NCBI GenBank assembly: GCA_021155885.1
Contig: JAJNBB010000013.1
Location: 1-46,891 of the forward strand
From: Fibrobacteria bacterium
Lineage (GTDB): Bacteria; Fibrobacterota; Fibrobacteria; UBA11236
Direction of reading: 5' to 3'
Length of the DNA: 46,891 nucleotides
Shown: in pieces, positions 25,593 to 33,879 of the stretch
Position numbering within the stretch: the stretch's first letter is position 1
Layout of the letters: the number at the start of each line of letters is the position of its first letter
Made by a program: the position numbers and the translations under genes
Notes under the pieces: model-generated
Database searches by the model: none
Told to the model about the DNA's origin: nothing
The model's input: the letters and a program-made list of their open reading frames with translations, nothing else

Positions 25593-26655
25593 TGCCCCAA
25601 TATCTACAAAACAGCCGCGTGGCGGACGCGTCCGTCCGCATAAATCCGGACGGCTCCTCCTCCTCGCGCTCATGGGCTGCGCCGCCGTCGCGGTCGCGCG
25701 CGCGGAATCGGCGGAGACGGCGGGCACGGCCGTCATCCGGCAAGCGCTGGACGGAACCCTGCGCATGGAATACGCGGAGGCCGAGGCGCTTATTTTGGAA
25801 GGCCTGCCCTCCTCCCACCCCGCCCAGGCGTATTATGCCGGGACGATTTGCATGAACCGTTTTCTCGACTGGGGCGACACCGCGGCCCTGGCCCGCGCGG
25901 AGCGCTATTGGGCCAAGCTTTCCCCGCACGGCGACCCATCGCCCGGGTACCGGAACGCGGCTCCCGATGAGGTCCGGCTCTACCGCGGGTTGGCAGGGTT
26001 CCAGTTGTCCTACGCGTCCTCCCTGCGGGGGGAGCACCTGCGCCCGGCGACCCTCGCCCTCGTCGCACGCCGGCAACTGCTTCCGGTGGACCGGCCCGAA
26101 GCGAGCGCCACTTTAATGCTCTATGATTATTATCGGGCCCAACTATTGGGAAAACTCCCATTCGTGGGGGAAAAGGAGTTCCCGGTCAAGGCTTTCCGGC
26201 AGGTCGCGGACGTTTCGCCGCTGCGCGACCTTTTCCTTTCGTCGCTGTTCTGGGTCCTGGTGGAAAAGGGCAAGGACAAAACCGCTTCCGGCGAGGTCCG
26301 CGCCGAGAATCTGGGAGCCGCCCTTCGCATTGCCGACGCGTTTCTGGAACGGTATCCGGGCAATCGCATGGGAAGGGAAATGCGCGGGAGCGTTCTGTAT
26401 TGGGCCGGTCGGTTCCAGGAGGCCCGCGAGGAGTATGAAAATTTGCGGGAAGACTACCGGAAGCTCCGAAAATCCCCCGAACGCCTGCCCTTGGGGTACT
26501 ACCGCGCCACGGGCAACCTTGCGCGGGTTTATGCCGCGCTCGGGATGCGCGCGGAGGCGGATGCCCGCTTGGCCGAGTGGAATCGGGCGGAGCGGTCGGG
26601 GACCGGACCTTGGCTCCCGGCGAGCTTGAAAGAGGATTTAAAGGCGAGACGGTAG
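25582..26655 (+). CDS. Exported helical (TPR-like) protein of unknown function
   Basis: 357 residues with a basic n-region (GGRVRPHKSGR) and a hydrophobic stretch LLLLALMGCAAVAVARA that is either a signal peptide or, through Cys33, a marginal lipobox. The remainder is alpha-helical with alternating Ala/Leu/Tyr and Arg/Glu, for example LGAALRIADAFLERYPGNRM, GRFQEAREEYENLREDY and YRATGNLARVYAALGMRAEADARLAEWN, which look like tetratricopeptide repeats. A periplasmic scaffold role is plausible; no function can be named. The gene diverges from aroD. The 148 bases that follow contain no gene but a TATATT-like box and a hairpin before korA. Confidence 0.75.
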   Translation: MPGIAPISTKQPRGGRVRPHKSGRLLLLALMGCAAVAVARAESAETAGTAVIRQALDGTLRMEYAEAEALILEGLPSSHPAQAYYAGTICMNRFLDWGDTAALARAERYWAKLSPHGDPSPGYRNAAPDEVRLYRGLAGFQLSYASSLRGEHLRPATLALVARRQLLPVDRPEASATLMLYDYYRAQLLGKLPFVGEKEFPVKAFRQVADVSPLRDLFLSSLFWVLVEKGKDKTASGEVRAENLGAALRIADAFLERYPGNRMGREMRGSVLYWAGRFQEAREEYENLREDYRKLRKSPERLPLGYYRATGNLARVYAALGMRAEADARLAEWNRAERSGTGPWLPASLKEDLKARR

Positions 26656-26769
26656 AGGGCGGCGGGGCAGCCGCCCGAGTGCGTTTTTGCCTGTATTTAA
26701 TGGCCTCTCGCGGTTACGCTTGCTATATTAGGGAGCCCAGAATAATCCGAAATCATTCCATCGATAAAA

Positions 26770-26789
26770 GCCCCGGCTCACTCCGGGGC
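26770..26789. promoter_or_regulatory. Hairpin in the korA leader
   Basis: GCCCCGG and its complement CCGGGGC enclose CTCACT, ending 14 bases before the korA ATG and just before its GGAG site. On the minus strand the stem is followed by TTTT, like a terminator, but there is no minus-strand gene here to end. A leader structure affecting korA translation is possible. Confidence 0.5.
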
Positions 26790-26803
26790 GTGGAGCCCGG
26801 TTG

Positions 26804-28708
26804 ATGTTGTCCCCCTCCCCTTCGCCCGCTGAAGGCGGCGCGCTTTCCACGAAACCGATCGAAGAGCTCGATTCCGTAACCATCCGCTTCGCCGGCGACT
26901 CGGGCGACGGCATGCAGCTTACGGGCACCCAGTTCACCGACGCCTCCGCGCTGTTCGGCAACGACCTCGCTACGATGCCCGACTTTCCGGCCGAGATCCG
27001 CGCGCCCGCGGGCACGGTCGCGGGAGTCAGCGCGTTCCAGATTCACTTTTCGTCACGGGATATAAAAACTCCCGGGGACGACCTCGACGTGCTGGTGGCC
27101 ATGAACGCCGCCGCCCTGAAGGCCAACATCGCCGACCTCGAGGTCGGCGGCATCCTGGTGGTCGACCTCGCCGGCTTCGGCGAGAAGGACCTCGAGAAGG
27201 CGGAGTACCGCTCCAACCCGCTGCACGACGGTTCACTGACCGGCTATCGGCTGATCGAGGTGGACATCACCCGCCTCACGGTGGGCGCGGTGGAGCACAC
27301 CGGGCTCAAGGGCCGCGGCGCCGAGCTGTGCAAGAACTTCTTCACGCTGGGCATGATGTACTGGCTGTACGACCGCCCCGTGGAGCACACGCTGACGTGG
27401 ATCCAGTCGAAGTTCGGCCCGAAGACGAAGTACAAGGACAAGCCCGAGATCGCGGCCGCCAACCAGGCCGCGCTGCTCGCGGGCTTCAACTACGCCGAGA
27501 CCGTCGAACTGTTCGCCAGCCACTACCGCGTGAAGAAGGCCAATCTCCCGGCCGGCAAGTATCGCAAGATCTCCGGCAACGAAGCCACGGTGTTCGGCCT
27601 GATCTCGGTCGCGCAGAAGGCCGGCCTTGAGATCGTGTACGGCAGCTATCCCATCACGCCCGCCTCCGACGTGCTGCACGGGCTGTCCCGCCAGAAGCAC
27701 TTTGGCGTGCTGACCTTCCAGGCCGAGGATGAAATCGCCGCGATGGCCTCTATCGTGGGCGCCGCCTACGGAGGCGCGCTCGGCGTCACGGCCACCTCGG
27801 GCCCGGGCATCTGCCTCAAGTCCGAGGCGATGGGCCTCGCGGTCATGACCGAGCTGCCGATGGTCGTCATCGACGTGCAGCGCGGCGGGCCCAGCACCGG
27901 TCTGCCCACCAAGACCGAACAGTCGGACCTTTTGCTCAACATGTTCGGCCGCTCGGGCGACAGCCCGCTGCCGATCGTGGCCGCGAAATCCCCGGGGGAC
28001 TGCTTCGACATGGCCTACGAGGCGGGCCGCATCGCGCTCAAGTACATGACCCCCGTGGTTCTGCTCACGGATGGCTACATCGCCAACGGTTCGGAACCCT
28101 GGCTGATCCCCGATCCCGAAACCCTGCCGCCCGTCAAGGTGAACCGCGTGACCTCCAAGTCGGGGACGGAATTCCTCCCGTACGAGCGCGACAAGGAAAC
28201 GCTGGCCCGGCCTTGGGCCATCCCGGGCACCCCGGGCCTGGAACACCGCATCGGCGGCCTCGAGAAGGCGCAGCAAACCGGCAAGATCTCTTACGACCCC
28301 GACAACCACGACGCCATGACCCGCGAGCGCGCGGCCAAGGTCGCCGGCATCGCCAAGGATATCCCCGCGCAGGCGATCGAGGGCGACCCCTCCGCCGACC
28401 TGCTGGTGGTCTCATGGGGCGGCACTTACGGCACCGTGTCGACGGCGGTCTTCGACTGCAACGCAAACAACATCAAGGTGGCGCACGTCCACATCCAGTA
28501 CCTCAACCCCTTCCCCGCGAACCTGGGGCAGATCCTGGGCTCGTACAAGAAAATCGTCATCCCCGAACTGAACATGGGCCAGTTGCGCATGCTTCTCTCC
28601 GGAACCTTCGGCGTCGCCGCCGACGGCATCAACCTCGTGCGCGGCAAGCCCTTCCGCGTCTCTTACCTCGTGGACAAGTTCCAACGCATCGTGAAGGCCC
28701 TCTCATGA
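26804..28708 (+). CDS. korA: 2-oxoacid:ferredoxin oxidoreductase, fused gamma-alpha subunit (KorA type)
   Basis: 634 residues forming the large subunit of a CoA-dependent 2-oxoacid, most likely 2-oxoglutarate, oxidoreductase using ferredoxin. The N-terminal gamma domain (about 20-200) starts VTIRFAGDSGDGMQLTG and has PDFPAEIRAPAGTVAGVS. The alpha domain (about 240-634) carries GSYPITPASDVLHGL, QAEDEIAAMASIVGAAYGGA, TSGPGICLKSEAMGLAV and QRGGPSTGLPTKTEQSDL, all family hallmarks. The ATG has GGAG eight bases upstream. It overlaps korB by ATGA, so the subunits are made together. In anaerobes such enzymes run in either direction of the TCA cycle; direction cannot be read from sequence. Confidence 0.95.
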   Translation: MLSPSPSPAEGGALSTKPIEELDSVTIRFAGDSGDGMQLTGTQFTDASALFGNDLATMPDFPAEIRAPAGTVAGVSAFQIHFSSRDIKTPGDDLDVLVAMNAAALKANIADLEVGGILVVDLAGFGEKDLEKAEYRSNPLHDGSLTGYRLIEVDITRLTVGAVEHTGLKGRGAELCKNFFTLGMMYWLYDRPVEHTLTWIQSKFGPKTKYKDKPEIAAANQAALLAGFNYAETVELFASHYRVKKANLPAGKYRKISGNEATVFGLISVAQKAGLEIVYGSYPITPASDVLHGLSRQKHFGVLTFQAEDEIAAMASIVGAAYGGALGVTATSGPGICLKSEAMGLAVMTELPMVVIDVQRGGPSTGLPTKTEQSDLLLNMFGRSGDSPLPIVAAKSPGDCFDMAYEAGRIALKYMTPVVLLTDGYIANGSEPWLIPDPETLPPVKVNRVTSKSGTEFLPYERDKETLARPWAIPGTPGLEHRIGGLEKAQQTGKISYDPDNHDAMTRERAAKVAGIAKDIPAQAIEGDPSADLLVVSWGGTYGTVSTAVFDCNANNIKVAHVHIQYLNPFPANLGQILGSYKKIVIPELNMGQLRMLLSGTFGVAADGINLVRGKPFRVSYLVDKFQRIVKALS

Positions 28709-29745
28709 GCACGACCCTCGCCACCCCTGAAAACCCCGCGCCCGAAGCCCCGGCCGGCCTCACCCGCAAGGACTTCGCCTCCCCCGTCGCCATCCGCTGG
28801 TGCCCGGGCTGCGGCGACTACTCCATCCTCACCGCCGTCCAGGGCGTGCTCCCCACGCTCGGCCTGGCCAAGGAAGACTTCGTGTTCGTTTCGGGAATCG
28901 GCTGCTCCAGCCGCTTCCCTTACTACATGAACACCTACGGCTTCCACACCATCCACGGGCGCGCGCCCGCGGTGGCGACCGGCGTGAAGCTCTCCAACCC
29001 CAAGCTGCAGGTGTGGGTCATCACCGGCGACGGCGACGCGCTGTCGATCGGCGGCAACCACTTCATCCACGCGTTGCGCCGCAACCTGGACGTGAAAATC
29101 ATCCTGTTCAACAACCGCATTTACGGCCTCACCAAGGGCCAGTACTCGCCCACCTCCGCGGTCGGCACGGTCAGTCCCTCGACGCCGTTCGGCTCGGTGG
29201 ACCAGCCGCTCTCGCCGCTGAGCCTCGCGCTCGGCGCCGAAGCCAGCTTCGTCGCGCGCACGTCGGACAACGACGTGAAGCACATGACCGAGGTGTTCAC
29301 CGCGGCGGCGGCCCACAAGGGATCGGCGCTCATCGAGGTGATGCAGAACTGCGTGATCTTCGCCGACAAGGTCCACGAACCGTACTACGGCCGCACCACC
29401 AAGCAGGACAACCTCGTGTACCTGCAGGACGGCAAGCCCCTGCGCTTCGGCAAGGAACTGGAAAAGGGCCTGGTGCTGAACGGGCTCAGCCTCGAGGCCA
29501 AGGAAAACCCCGCGGACGCCGAGGTGCTCGTGCACGACTCCAAGGAATCCTCGGGCACGCTGGCCTTCATGCTCTCGCGCATGGCCCATCCCGAATACCC
29601 CGTGCCCGTGGGCGTGTTCCGCGACGTCGAGCGCCCGACCTACACCGAGAGCGTGCGCGCCCAGATGGAGGCCACCAAGGCCAAGTCCCCCGCGCCCGAC
29701 CTCGGCAAGCTGTTCAACTCCGGAAGCACCTGGACGGTCGAGTAA
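28705..29745 (+). CDS. korB: 2-oxoacid:ferredoxin oxidoreductase beta subunit (KorB type)
   Basis: 346 residues forming the thiamine-diphosphate-binding subunit partnering KorA. Cys33 and Cys36 in RWCPGCGDYS with Cys67 in GIGCSSRFP are the [4Fe-4S] ligands expected for this family, with a further Cys near NCVIFADK. The ThDP/Mg motif is GDGDALSIGGNHF (108-120) with Asn135/136 in ILFNNRIYGLTKGQ. HTIHGRAPAVATG is the usual helix before it. This length and motif set fit 2-oxoglutarate rather than pyruvate enzymes. Co-translated with korA through a 4-base overlap. Confidence 0.95.
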   Translation: MSTTLATPENPAPEAPAGLTRKDFASPVAIRWCPGCGDYSILTAVQGVLPTLGLAKEDFVFVSGIGCSSRFPYYMNTYGFHTIHGRAPAVATGVKLSNPKLQVWVITGDGDALSIGGNHFIHALRRNLDVKIILFNNRIYGLTKGQYSPTSAVGTVSPSTPFGSVDQPLSPLSLALGAEASFVARTSDNDVKHMTEVFTAAAAHKGSALIEVMQNCVIFADKVHEPYYGRTTKQDNLVYLQDGKPLRFGKELEKGLVLNGLSLEAKENPADAEVLVHDSKESSGTLAFMLSRMAHPEYPVPVGVFRDVERPTYTESVRAQMEATKAKSPAPDLGKLFNSGSTWTVE

Positions 29746-29816
29746 GGCCGGTTCGAGGTGCATTTTTCCGGAAGGATCGACGGGGTCCTCAAAACCGATA
29801 CGCTTACCCTGACGGT

Positions 29817-29860
29817 TCGAAATTCCGCCCTTTTGTTGCCACGGTAATCCGGAATTTCGA
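29817..29860. promoter_or_regulatory. 11-bp inverted repeat TCGAAATTCCG...CGGAATTTCGA
   Basis: Exact 11-base arms (29817-29827 and 29850-29860) separated by 22 bases lie between korB and the next membrane-protein gene, 55 bases before its ATG. The spacing would suit a regulator binding as two half-sites or a stem with a large loop. No good -10/-35 pair overlaps it. Confidence 0.5.
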
Positions 29861-29914
29861 GGTTCCTGAACCCGGATCAATGACCGGCGGCCCGGCGCCG
29901 TGTATTTTCCAGGC

Positions 29915-30313
29915 ATGTTCCTCACCCTCCTGCTCGTAACCTTCGCGATCGCCCTAGGCGTATCCTTCCTGGTGGTCCGCCTTTTCACGCCCTCTCTCGC
30001 CGCGATCCTGCAGCGCATCATTTCCGATGCCATCAGCGAGGCATGGCTCAAGTACCTGAAGTTCGCCATCTACGTGGTGGGAATTTCCAAGGGCGTGCGC
30101 ATCTACGACCTGGAACGCTACGTGAGTCCTGAGCGCTTTGAAAAGGGCGCCCCCGTGCTGGAACTGAACCGCAACCGCTGGGTACTCGAGGTCTACCGGA
30201 CCGTGATCGAATCGCTGCAGGGCATCGCGTGGCTGCTGCTGGTCTTCTTTGTCTTCGCCCTGATCGCCTACGTGATCGTGCGGGGGCTGGAACTGCGCAA
30301 AAGAACGGATTAG
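29915..30313 (+). CDS. Membrane protein of unknown function (132 aa)
   Basis: Two strong transmembrane helices, about 1-23 (FLTLLLVTFAIALGVSFLVV) and 98-120 (GIAWLLLVFFVFALIAYVIV), frame a ~70-residue soluble region (ISEAWLKYLKFAIYVVGISKGVRIYDLERYV). Conserved-looking Trp and Tyr residues suggest a folded domain at the membrane. No family is recognised. A GTG at 29900 would add five residues; the ATG at 29915 is preferred. It stands alone between korB and the alpha-glucosidase. Confidence 0.7.
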   Translation: MFLTLLLVTFAIALGVSFLVVRLFTPSLAAILQRIISDAISEAWLKYLKFAIYVVGISKGVRIYDLERYVSPERFEKGAPVLELNRNRWVLEVYRTVIESLQGIAWLLLVFFVFALIAYVIVRGLELRKRTD

Positions 30314-30398
30314 ATAAAGCCCCGTGGATTCCACGCCCGCGCCGTTGTAGAATAAGGGTAGGCCCTCCTGGAAGGGGCCGGAACCTTCGGCACGGGAC

Positions 30399-32018
30399 GT
30401 GAACGTGGAACCAGCGCAAGAATCCTTCCATTGGTGGAAGCACGGGGTCATCTACCAGATCTATCCCCGGTCGTTCCAGGACTCGAACGGTGACGGCATC
30501 GGGGACCTCGAGGGCATTCGCCGCCGGATCGGGTACCTGAAAGAACTCGGCATCGCCGCCGTATGGCTGTCGCCCATGTTCCCCTCTCCAATGTTCGATT
30601 TCGGCTACGACATTTCGGACTACACCGGCGTGGACCCGCTGTTCGGAACCCTGGAAGATTTCGACGCCCTGCTGAACGACCTGCATGCGGCCGGGATCAA
30701 GCTGCTGCTCGACTTCGTGCCCAACCATACCTCGCATCTGCACCCGTGGTTCCTGGAATCGCGCTCTTCGCGGAACAATCCCAAGCGCGACTGGTACCTG
30801 TGGCAGGATGCGCGGCCCGACGGATCCGCGCCCAATAACTGGCTGGCCCAGTTCGGCGGAAGCGCCTGGGAATGGGACGAGGCCACCGGGCAATACTATT
30901 ACCACGCTTTCCTCAAGGAGCAACCGGACCTGAACTGGCGCAATCCCGAAGTCGAGAAGGCGATGTTCGACGTGCTGCGCTTCTGGCTCGATCGCGGCGT
31001 CGACGGCTTCCGCGTGGACGCCCTCACCCATCTGATCAAGGACATTCACTTGCGGGACAATCCCCCCAACCCCGACTACCACCCGCGTCAATCGGATTAT
31101 GACCAGCTGCTGCCGGCCTATTCCGCCGACCAGCCCGAGATCCACGACATCGTGCGACGAATGCGCCGCGTCCTGGATGCCTACCCCGAGCGGATGATGG
31201 TGGGAGAGGTGTACCTGCCCGTCAACCGGATGATGGTGTACTACGGCACCGACGACAGCCGGGGAGTGCACCTCCCGTTCAATTTCCAGTTGATCACCTT
31301 GCCTTGGAACGCCCCGCAGATCGCCGCCGCCATCGACCAGTACGAGGGGGCCTTGCCCGCGCACGGGTGGCCCAACTGGGTGCTGGGCAACCATGATCAG
31401 CCCCGTATCGCCAGCCGCGTCGGCGCGGACCAGGCCAAGGTGGCCGCCCTCCTTCTGCTAACGCTGCGGGGAACGCCGACCGTTTACTATGGGGACGAAA
31501 TCGGCATGCGCGATGTGCCCATCCACCCCGACCAGGTGCGCGATCCGCAAGGGCTGAACATGCCGGGGAAGAACCTCAGCCGCGACCCGGCGCGGGCCCC
31601 GATGCAGTGGGACGGGGGGCCAGGCGCCGGATTCACGGGAGGGACGCCCTGGTTGCCGCTGGACCGGAACTTCCCGCGCGTCAATGTGGAGAGAGAGCGC
31701 CTGGACCCGCACTCCCTCCTGGCCTTTTACCGGCACCTGATCGCCCTACGAGCGCGCGAACCCGTCGTCGCGGAGGGGGCCTACGCCCCGTTTTACGCGG
31801 ACACCCAGGTCATCGCCTTTCTGCGGGAAAATTTGGGTCAACGCTTGCTGGTCGCTGTGAATCTCACGCACAAGCCCTGCCATGTGGGCCGCCACGTGCC
31901 GCCGGGGACCGTGCTGATCGGCACCGTGCCGGAGCGCGAGGGAGAGCGCGTCGAAGGAACACTGGGCCTGGCCGGCGACGAGGGGCTTATTCTGAGGCTA
32001 GAGACAGGCTCTTCCTAG
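30399..32018 (+). CDS. GH13 family alpha-glucosidase
   Basis: A 539-residue alpha-amylase-superfamily enzyme acting on short alpha-glucosides. The start region VIYQIYPRSFQDSNGDGIGDL and DFVPNHTS are typical of GH13 oligosaccharide hydrolases. Catalytic residues are Asp207 (GFRVDAL), Glu270 (VGEVYL) and Asp333 (NHDQPR), all present. The segment GGSAWEWDEATGQYYYHAFLKEQPDLNWRNPEV is that of bacterial alpha-glucosidases rather than trehalose synthases. No signal peptide is seen, so it should act in the cytoplasm, perhaps on glucans made by the glgM-glgE pair 26 kb away. Start is GTG, with a second GTG two codons later possible. Confidence 0.9.
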   Translation: MNVEPAQESFHWWKHGVIYQIYPRSFQDSNGDGIGDLEGIRRRIGYLKELGIAAVWLSPMFPSPMFDFGYDISDYTGVDPLFGTLEDFDALLNDLHAAGIKLLLDFVPNHTSHLHPWFLESRSSRNNPKRDWYLWQDARPDGSAPNNWLAQFGGSAWEWDEATGQYYYHAFLKEQPDLNWRNPEVEKAMFDVLRFWLDRGVDGFRVDALTHLIKDIHLRDNPPNPDYHPRQSDYDQLLPAYSADQPEIHDIVRRMRRVLDAYPERMMVGEVYLPVNRMMVYYGTDDSRGVHLPFNFQLITLPWNAPQIAAAIDQYEGALPAHGWPNWVLGNHDQPRIASRVGADQAKVAALLLLTLRGTPTVYYGDEIGMRDVPIHPDQVRDPQGLNMPGKNLSRDPARAPMQWDGGPGAGFTGGTPWLPLDRNFPRVNVERERLDPHSLLAFYRHLIALRAREPVVAEGAYAPFYADTQVIAFLRENLGQRLLVAVNLTHKPCHVGRHVPPGTVLIGTVPEREGERVEGTLGLAGDEGLILRLETGSS

Positions 32019-32103
32019 CGAAATACGCCCGAGCGACTCGAGGTGCGCCCGCCCGGCGCCCCAAAGGAAAGCCAGAAGCAGAGGAAGAAGCACAAACCTG
32101 GGA

Positions 32104-33303
32104 CTACACCGTAAGGAGGTCGGAGTGTGTGGAACCCCGACCCAGGCTGGTTTCACCCAGTAAATACAGGCCTTCCAGTTCCGCATCCTCGTTTGTGGGA
32201 AAAGCGCGGGTTTCCAGATGAGCCTCCAGCCCGTCGACGGCGAGGCGCAGGGAACCCAGGTCCCGCTTGATGTAGCCGCGGGTTTGCAGAAAGGAGGCGT
32301 GGTCCAGCGCGCGTTGCGTGATCTCCGGAGGGGTTCCCATATCGTCGAGCAGCGTGCCCAGGGAAGCCTTCAGGGAATGGAAGTCGCGCCGACCGCCGTT
32401 TCCGACCAAGGCGATGCCGGCGGCTTTCATGTCGCGGTGGATTCCGCGCGCGGCCTGCCGCGGGGTAAACTCCAGCAGGGGCTCCTGCGGGCCGCGGGCT
32501 TCGCATGCCGCCTTCAGTTCGAGGAGCAGGCGCGGCGGCAGGGGCTTCACGGTTTCCTTTCGGTTCTTGGCGGCGCCCCAGCGCAAGGTGACGAGCCCGG
32601 CCGCGAAGTCGACGTCCCCCACGCGGAGAGAGGCGATGGCCGAGCGCCGCAGGCCGCTGAAGGCGGCGACCCGATAAACGAGTCGCCGGGCGGGCGGCGC
32701 GGCGTCCAGCAGGGCGCGAAATTCCCCGGCGTCGAAGGCGCCTCGTTCCCGGCGCGGGCGACGATCCAGGGAAGTGAAGGACTCCAGGGGATTGGAAGAG
32801 ACCCGCCCCCGGTCCCGGCACCAACTCAGGAAACTGACCATGGCCCAGGCATGATGGTTGACGGTATTGGGCGCGAGCCCGCGCGCCAACCGGTCCGTGT
32901 TCACGGCGGAGAAGGCGTCGTAGCGGATTTCATCCAGCGTCTTGACGCCCAGAACGCGCACCCATTCGCGCAATTGCGAGCGGCGATGGGCGAGATGTTC
33001 CGCGGACCAGGCCAGGCCGCCCTTGCCTCCCGCGTGCTTGCCCCATTTGAGATAGTCCTCCAGGTGTTTCTCGACGGGCAGCGTCGAGGCTTCGGTCATG
33101 CCGCGTTCGGCCATGCGCAGACGGATCATGTGCTCCTGGATCAGTCCGTCCACGAGTTGGCGCGTGGATGCCTCGCTGAAGGTGCCGGTGCCGTGCACCC
33201 AGGGCTGTCCCGGAAGCTGATAGCGATAAGGCCAGCGGGGGTAATACCCTCCCGCCTTGCGCTTGCGCCGCGGCCCGATGTATACGCGCAGCCGGTCGTT
33301 CAT
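32104..33303 (-). CDS. Tyrosine recombinase / phage-type integrase
   Basis: A 399-residue site-specific recombinase. Residues ~70-180 are a SAM-like core-binding domain (NTVNHHAWAMVSFLSWC), and ~190-350 the catalytic domain. Visible active-site residues are Arg219 (FSGLRRSAIASLRVGD), a Lys in AAKNRKETVK, His309 (DFHSLKASLG), His335 (LDHASFLQTRGY) and the nucleophile Tyr344. Unusually the HxLR motif reads HSLK, with Lys312 in place of the second catalytic Arg. It begins in an ATGA overlap with the excisionase-like gene, forming one unit. Its 3' end lies 85 bases from the alpha-glucosidase stop; no tRNA or direct-repeat att site is evident there. Confidence 0.88.
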   Translation of the reverse strand: MNDRLRVYIGPRRKRKAGGYYPRWPYRYQLPGQPWVHGTGTFSEASTRQLVDGLIQEHMIRLRMAERGMTEASTLPVEKHLEDYLKWGKHAGGKGGLAWSAEHLAHRRSQLREWVRVLGVKTLDEIRYDAFSAVNTDRLARGLAPNTVNHHAWAMVSFLSWCRDRGRVSSNPLESFTSLDRRPRRERGAFDAGEFRALLDAAPPARRLVYRVAAFSGLRRSAIASLRVGDVDFAAGLVTLRWGAAKNRKETVKPLPPRLLLELKAACEARGPQEPLLEFTPRQAARGIHRDMKAAGIALVGNGGRRDFHSLKASLGTLLDDMGTPPEITQRALDHASFLQTRGYIKRDLGSLRLAVDGLEAHLETRAFPTNEDAELEGLYLLGETSLGRGSTHSDLLTV

Positions 33304-33581
33304 CCCGCGCCCCCGCGGGGAATGGATTTCTCCAGCCATTCCTCGACGACCCGGCGCGGCCAGATCTTATGGGCCGTCGGGTGCGGACGAACGCCGTCGG
33401 GGAACATGCCCTTCTTGATGAGTTCCTCGAGGGTGGTATGGCCGAAGGGAAGAACCTTCGACAGCTCCGGCTTGGTGTAGGCGAGGCGAAACCTGAGGTC
33501 CTCGCGGGCCTCGCGTTTGCGGCCCGCGCGGGGCCCGGCTTTTTGGGGCATCACCGCGGCCCCTTCGACATGATTTTTCAT
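33300..33581 (-). CDS. Excisionase/AlpA-like helix-turn-helix protein (93 aa)
   Basis: A 93-residue basic protein. Residues ~32-80 (LAYTKPELSKVLPFGHTTLEELIKKGMFPDGVRPHPTAHKIWPRRVVEEWL) look like a winged helix-turn-helix of the excisionase/AlpA type, with the wing-like Pro-rich turn and a final helix. Such proteins direct or regulate recombination by the integrase, which is coupled downstream by a 4-base overlap. The start at 33581 has AAGGGA upstream; the ATG at 33551 is an alternative. The family call rests on layout and the HTH-like run, not on a strong signature. Confidence 0.65.
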   Translation of the reverse strand: MKNHVEGAAVMPQKAGPRAGRKREAREDLRFRLAYTKPELSKVLPFGHTTLEELIKKGMFPDGVRPHPTAHKIWPRRVVEEWLEKSIPRGGAG

Positions 33582-33868
33582 CGGGCAGTCCCTTGTAACG
33601 AGGCACTCTTTTGCTTTGCTTTTTTTAAAGCACGTGGTTTTTTATATAATCTCGTGATTTCCGGAACGCAAGTAATATCTGATAATTCCCCGTCGCGACG
33701 CGGGCAGGATTTGGTAAAGCCGCGCCGAGAGCGCGCAGACGGAACGCGCCCGGCGTGGCGAAGGTCGCCGTCGGGATGGGCCGACGCCATGGCGGCGTCG
33801 TTCCGGTCGAGGACGGGATTCCCGGGGGAGGCGGAACGGGGTTCCTGGACGAAGGCGATCGGCTTCAT
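33578..33868 (-). CDS. Possible small or remnant gene upstream of the excisionase-like gene (96 aa)
   Basis: An open frame begins MKPIAFVQEPRSASPGNPVL and ends in an ATGA overlap with the excisionase-like start. Its first ~50 codons have strongly G/C third positions, as in genes here; the last ~30 are AT-rich and Lys/Arg-rich, as if a gene had been truncated or fused to control DNA. It has no clear ribosome site and no recognisable domain, and a second promoter candidate lies inside its 3' half. It starts just downstream of a good promoter with inverted repeats. It is kept as a doubtful gene because of position and codon use. Confidence 0.3.
   Translation of the reverse strand: MKPIAFVQEPRSASPGNPVLDRNDAAMASAHPDGDLRHAGRVPSARSRRGFTKSCPRRDGELSDITCVPEITRLYKKPRALKKAKQKSASLQGTAR
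33643..33671 (-). promoter_or_regulatory. Candidate promoter of the excisionase-integrase pair
   Basis: On the minus strand TTGCGT, a 17-base spacer and TATATA stand 62 bases upstream of the excisionase-like ATG in locally AT-rich DNA. Spacing is ideal; the -35 is a partial match. Confidence 0.45.
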
Positions 33869-33879
33869 GGCTTTGAATG

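Noticed and set aside
26770-26789. Terminator on the minus strand before korA
   Set aside because: The stem plus TTTT on the minus strand looks like one, but no minus-strand gene ends here; kept only as a leader hairpin.
30399-32018. Trehalose synthase (TreS) acting with GlgE
   Set aside because: The length (539 aa) and the GGSAWEWDEATGQYYYHAF region fit alpha-glucosidases; TreS-specific features and a linked maltokinase are absent.
32019-32103. tRNA or attachment site at the integrase 3' end
   Set aside because: No cloverleaf, anticodon arm or repeated core sequence could be identified in the gap after the alpha-glucosidase.
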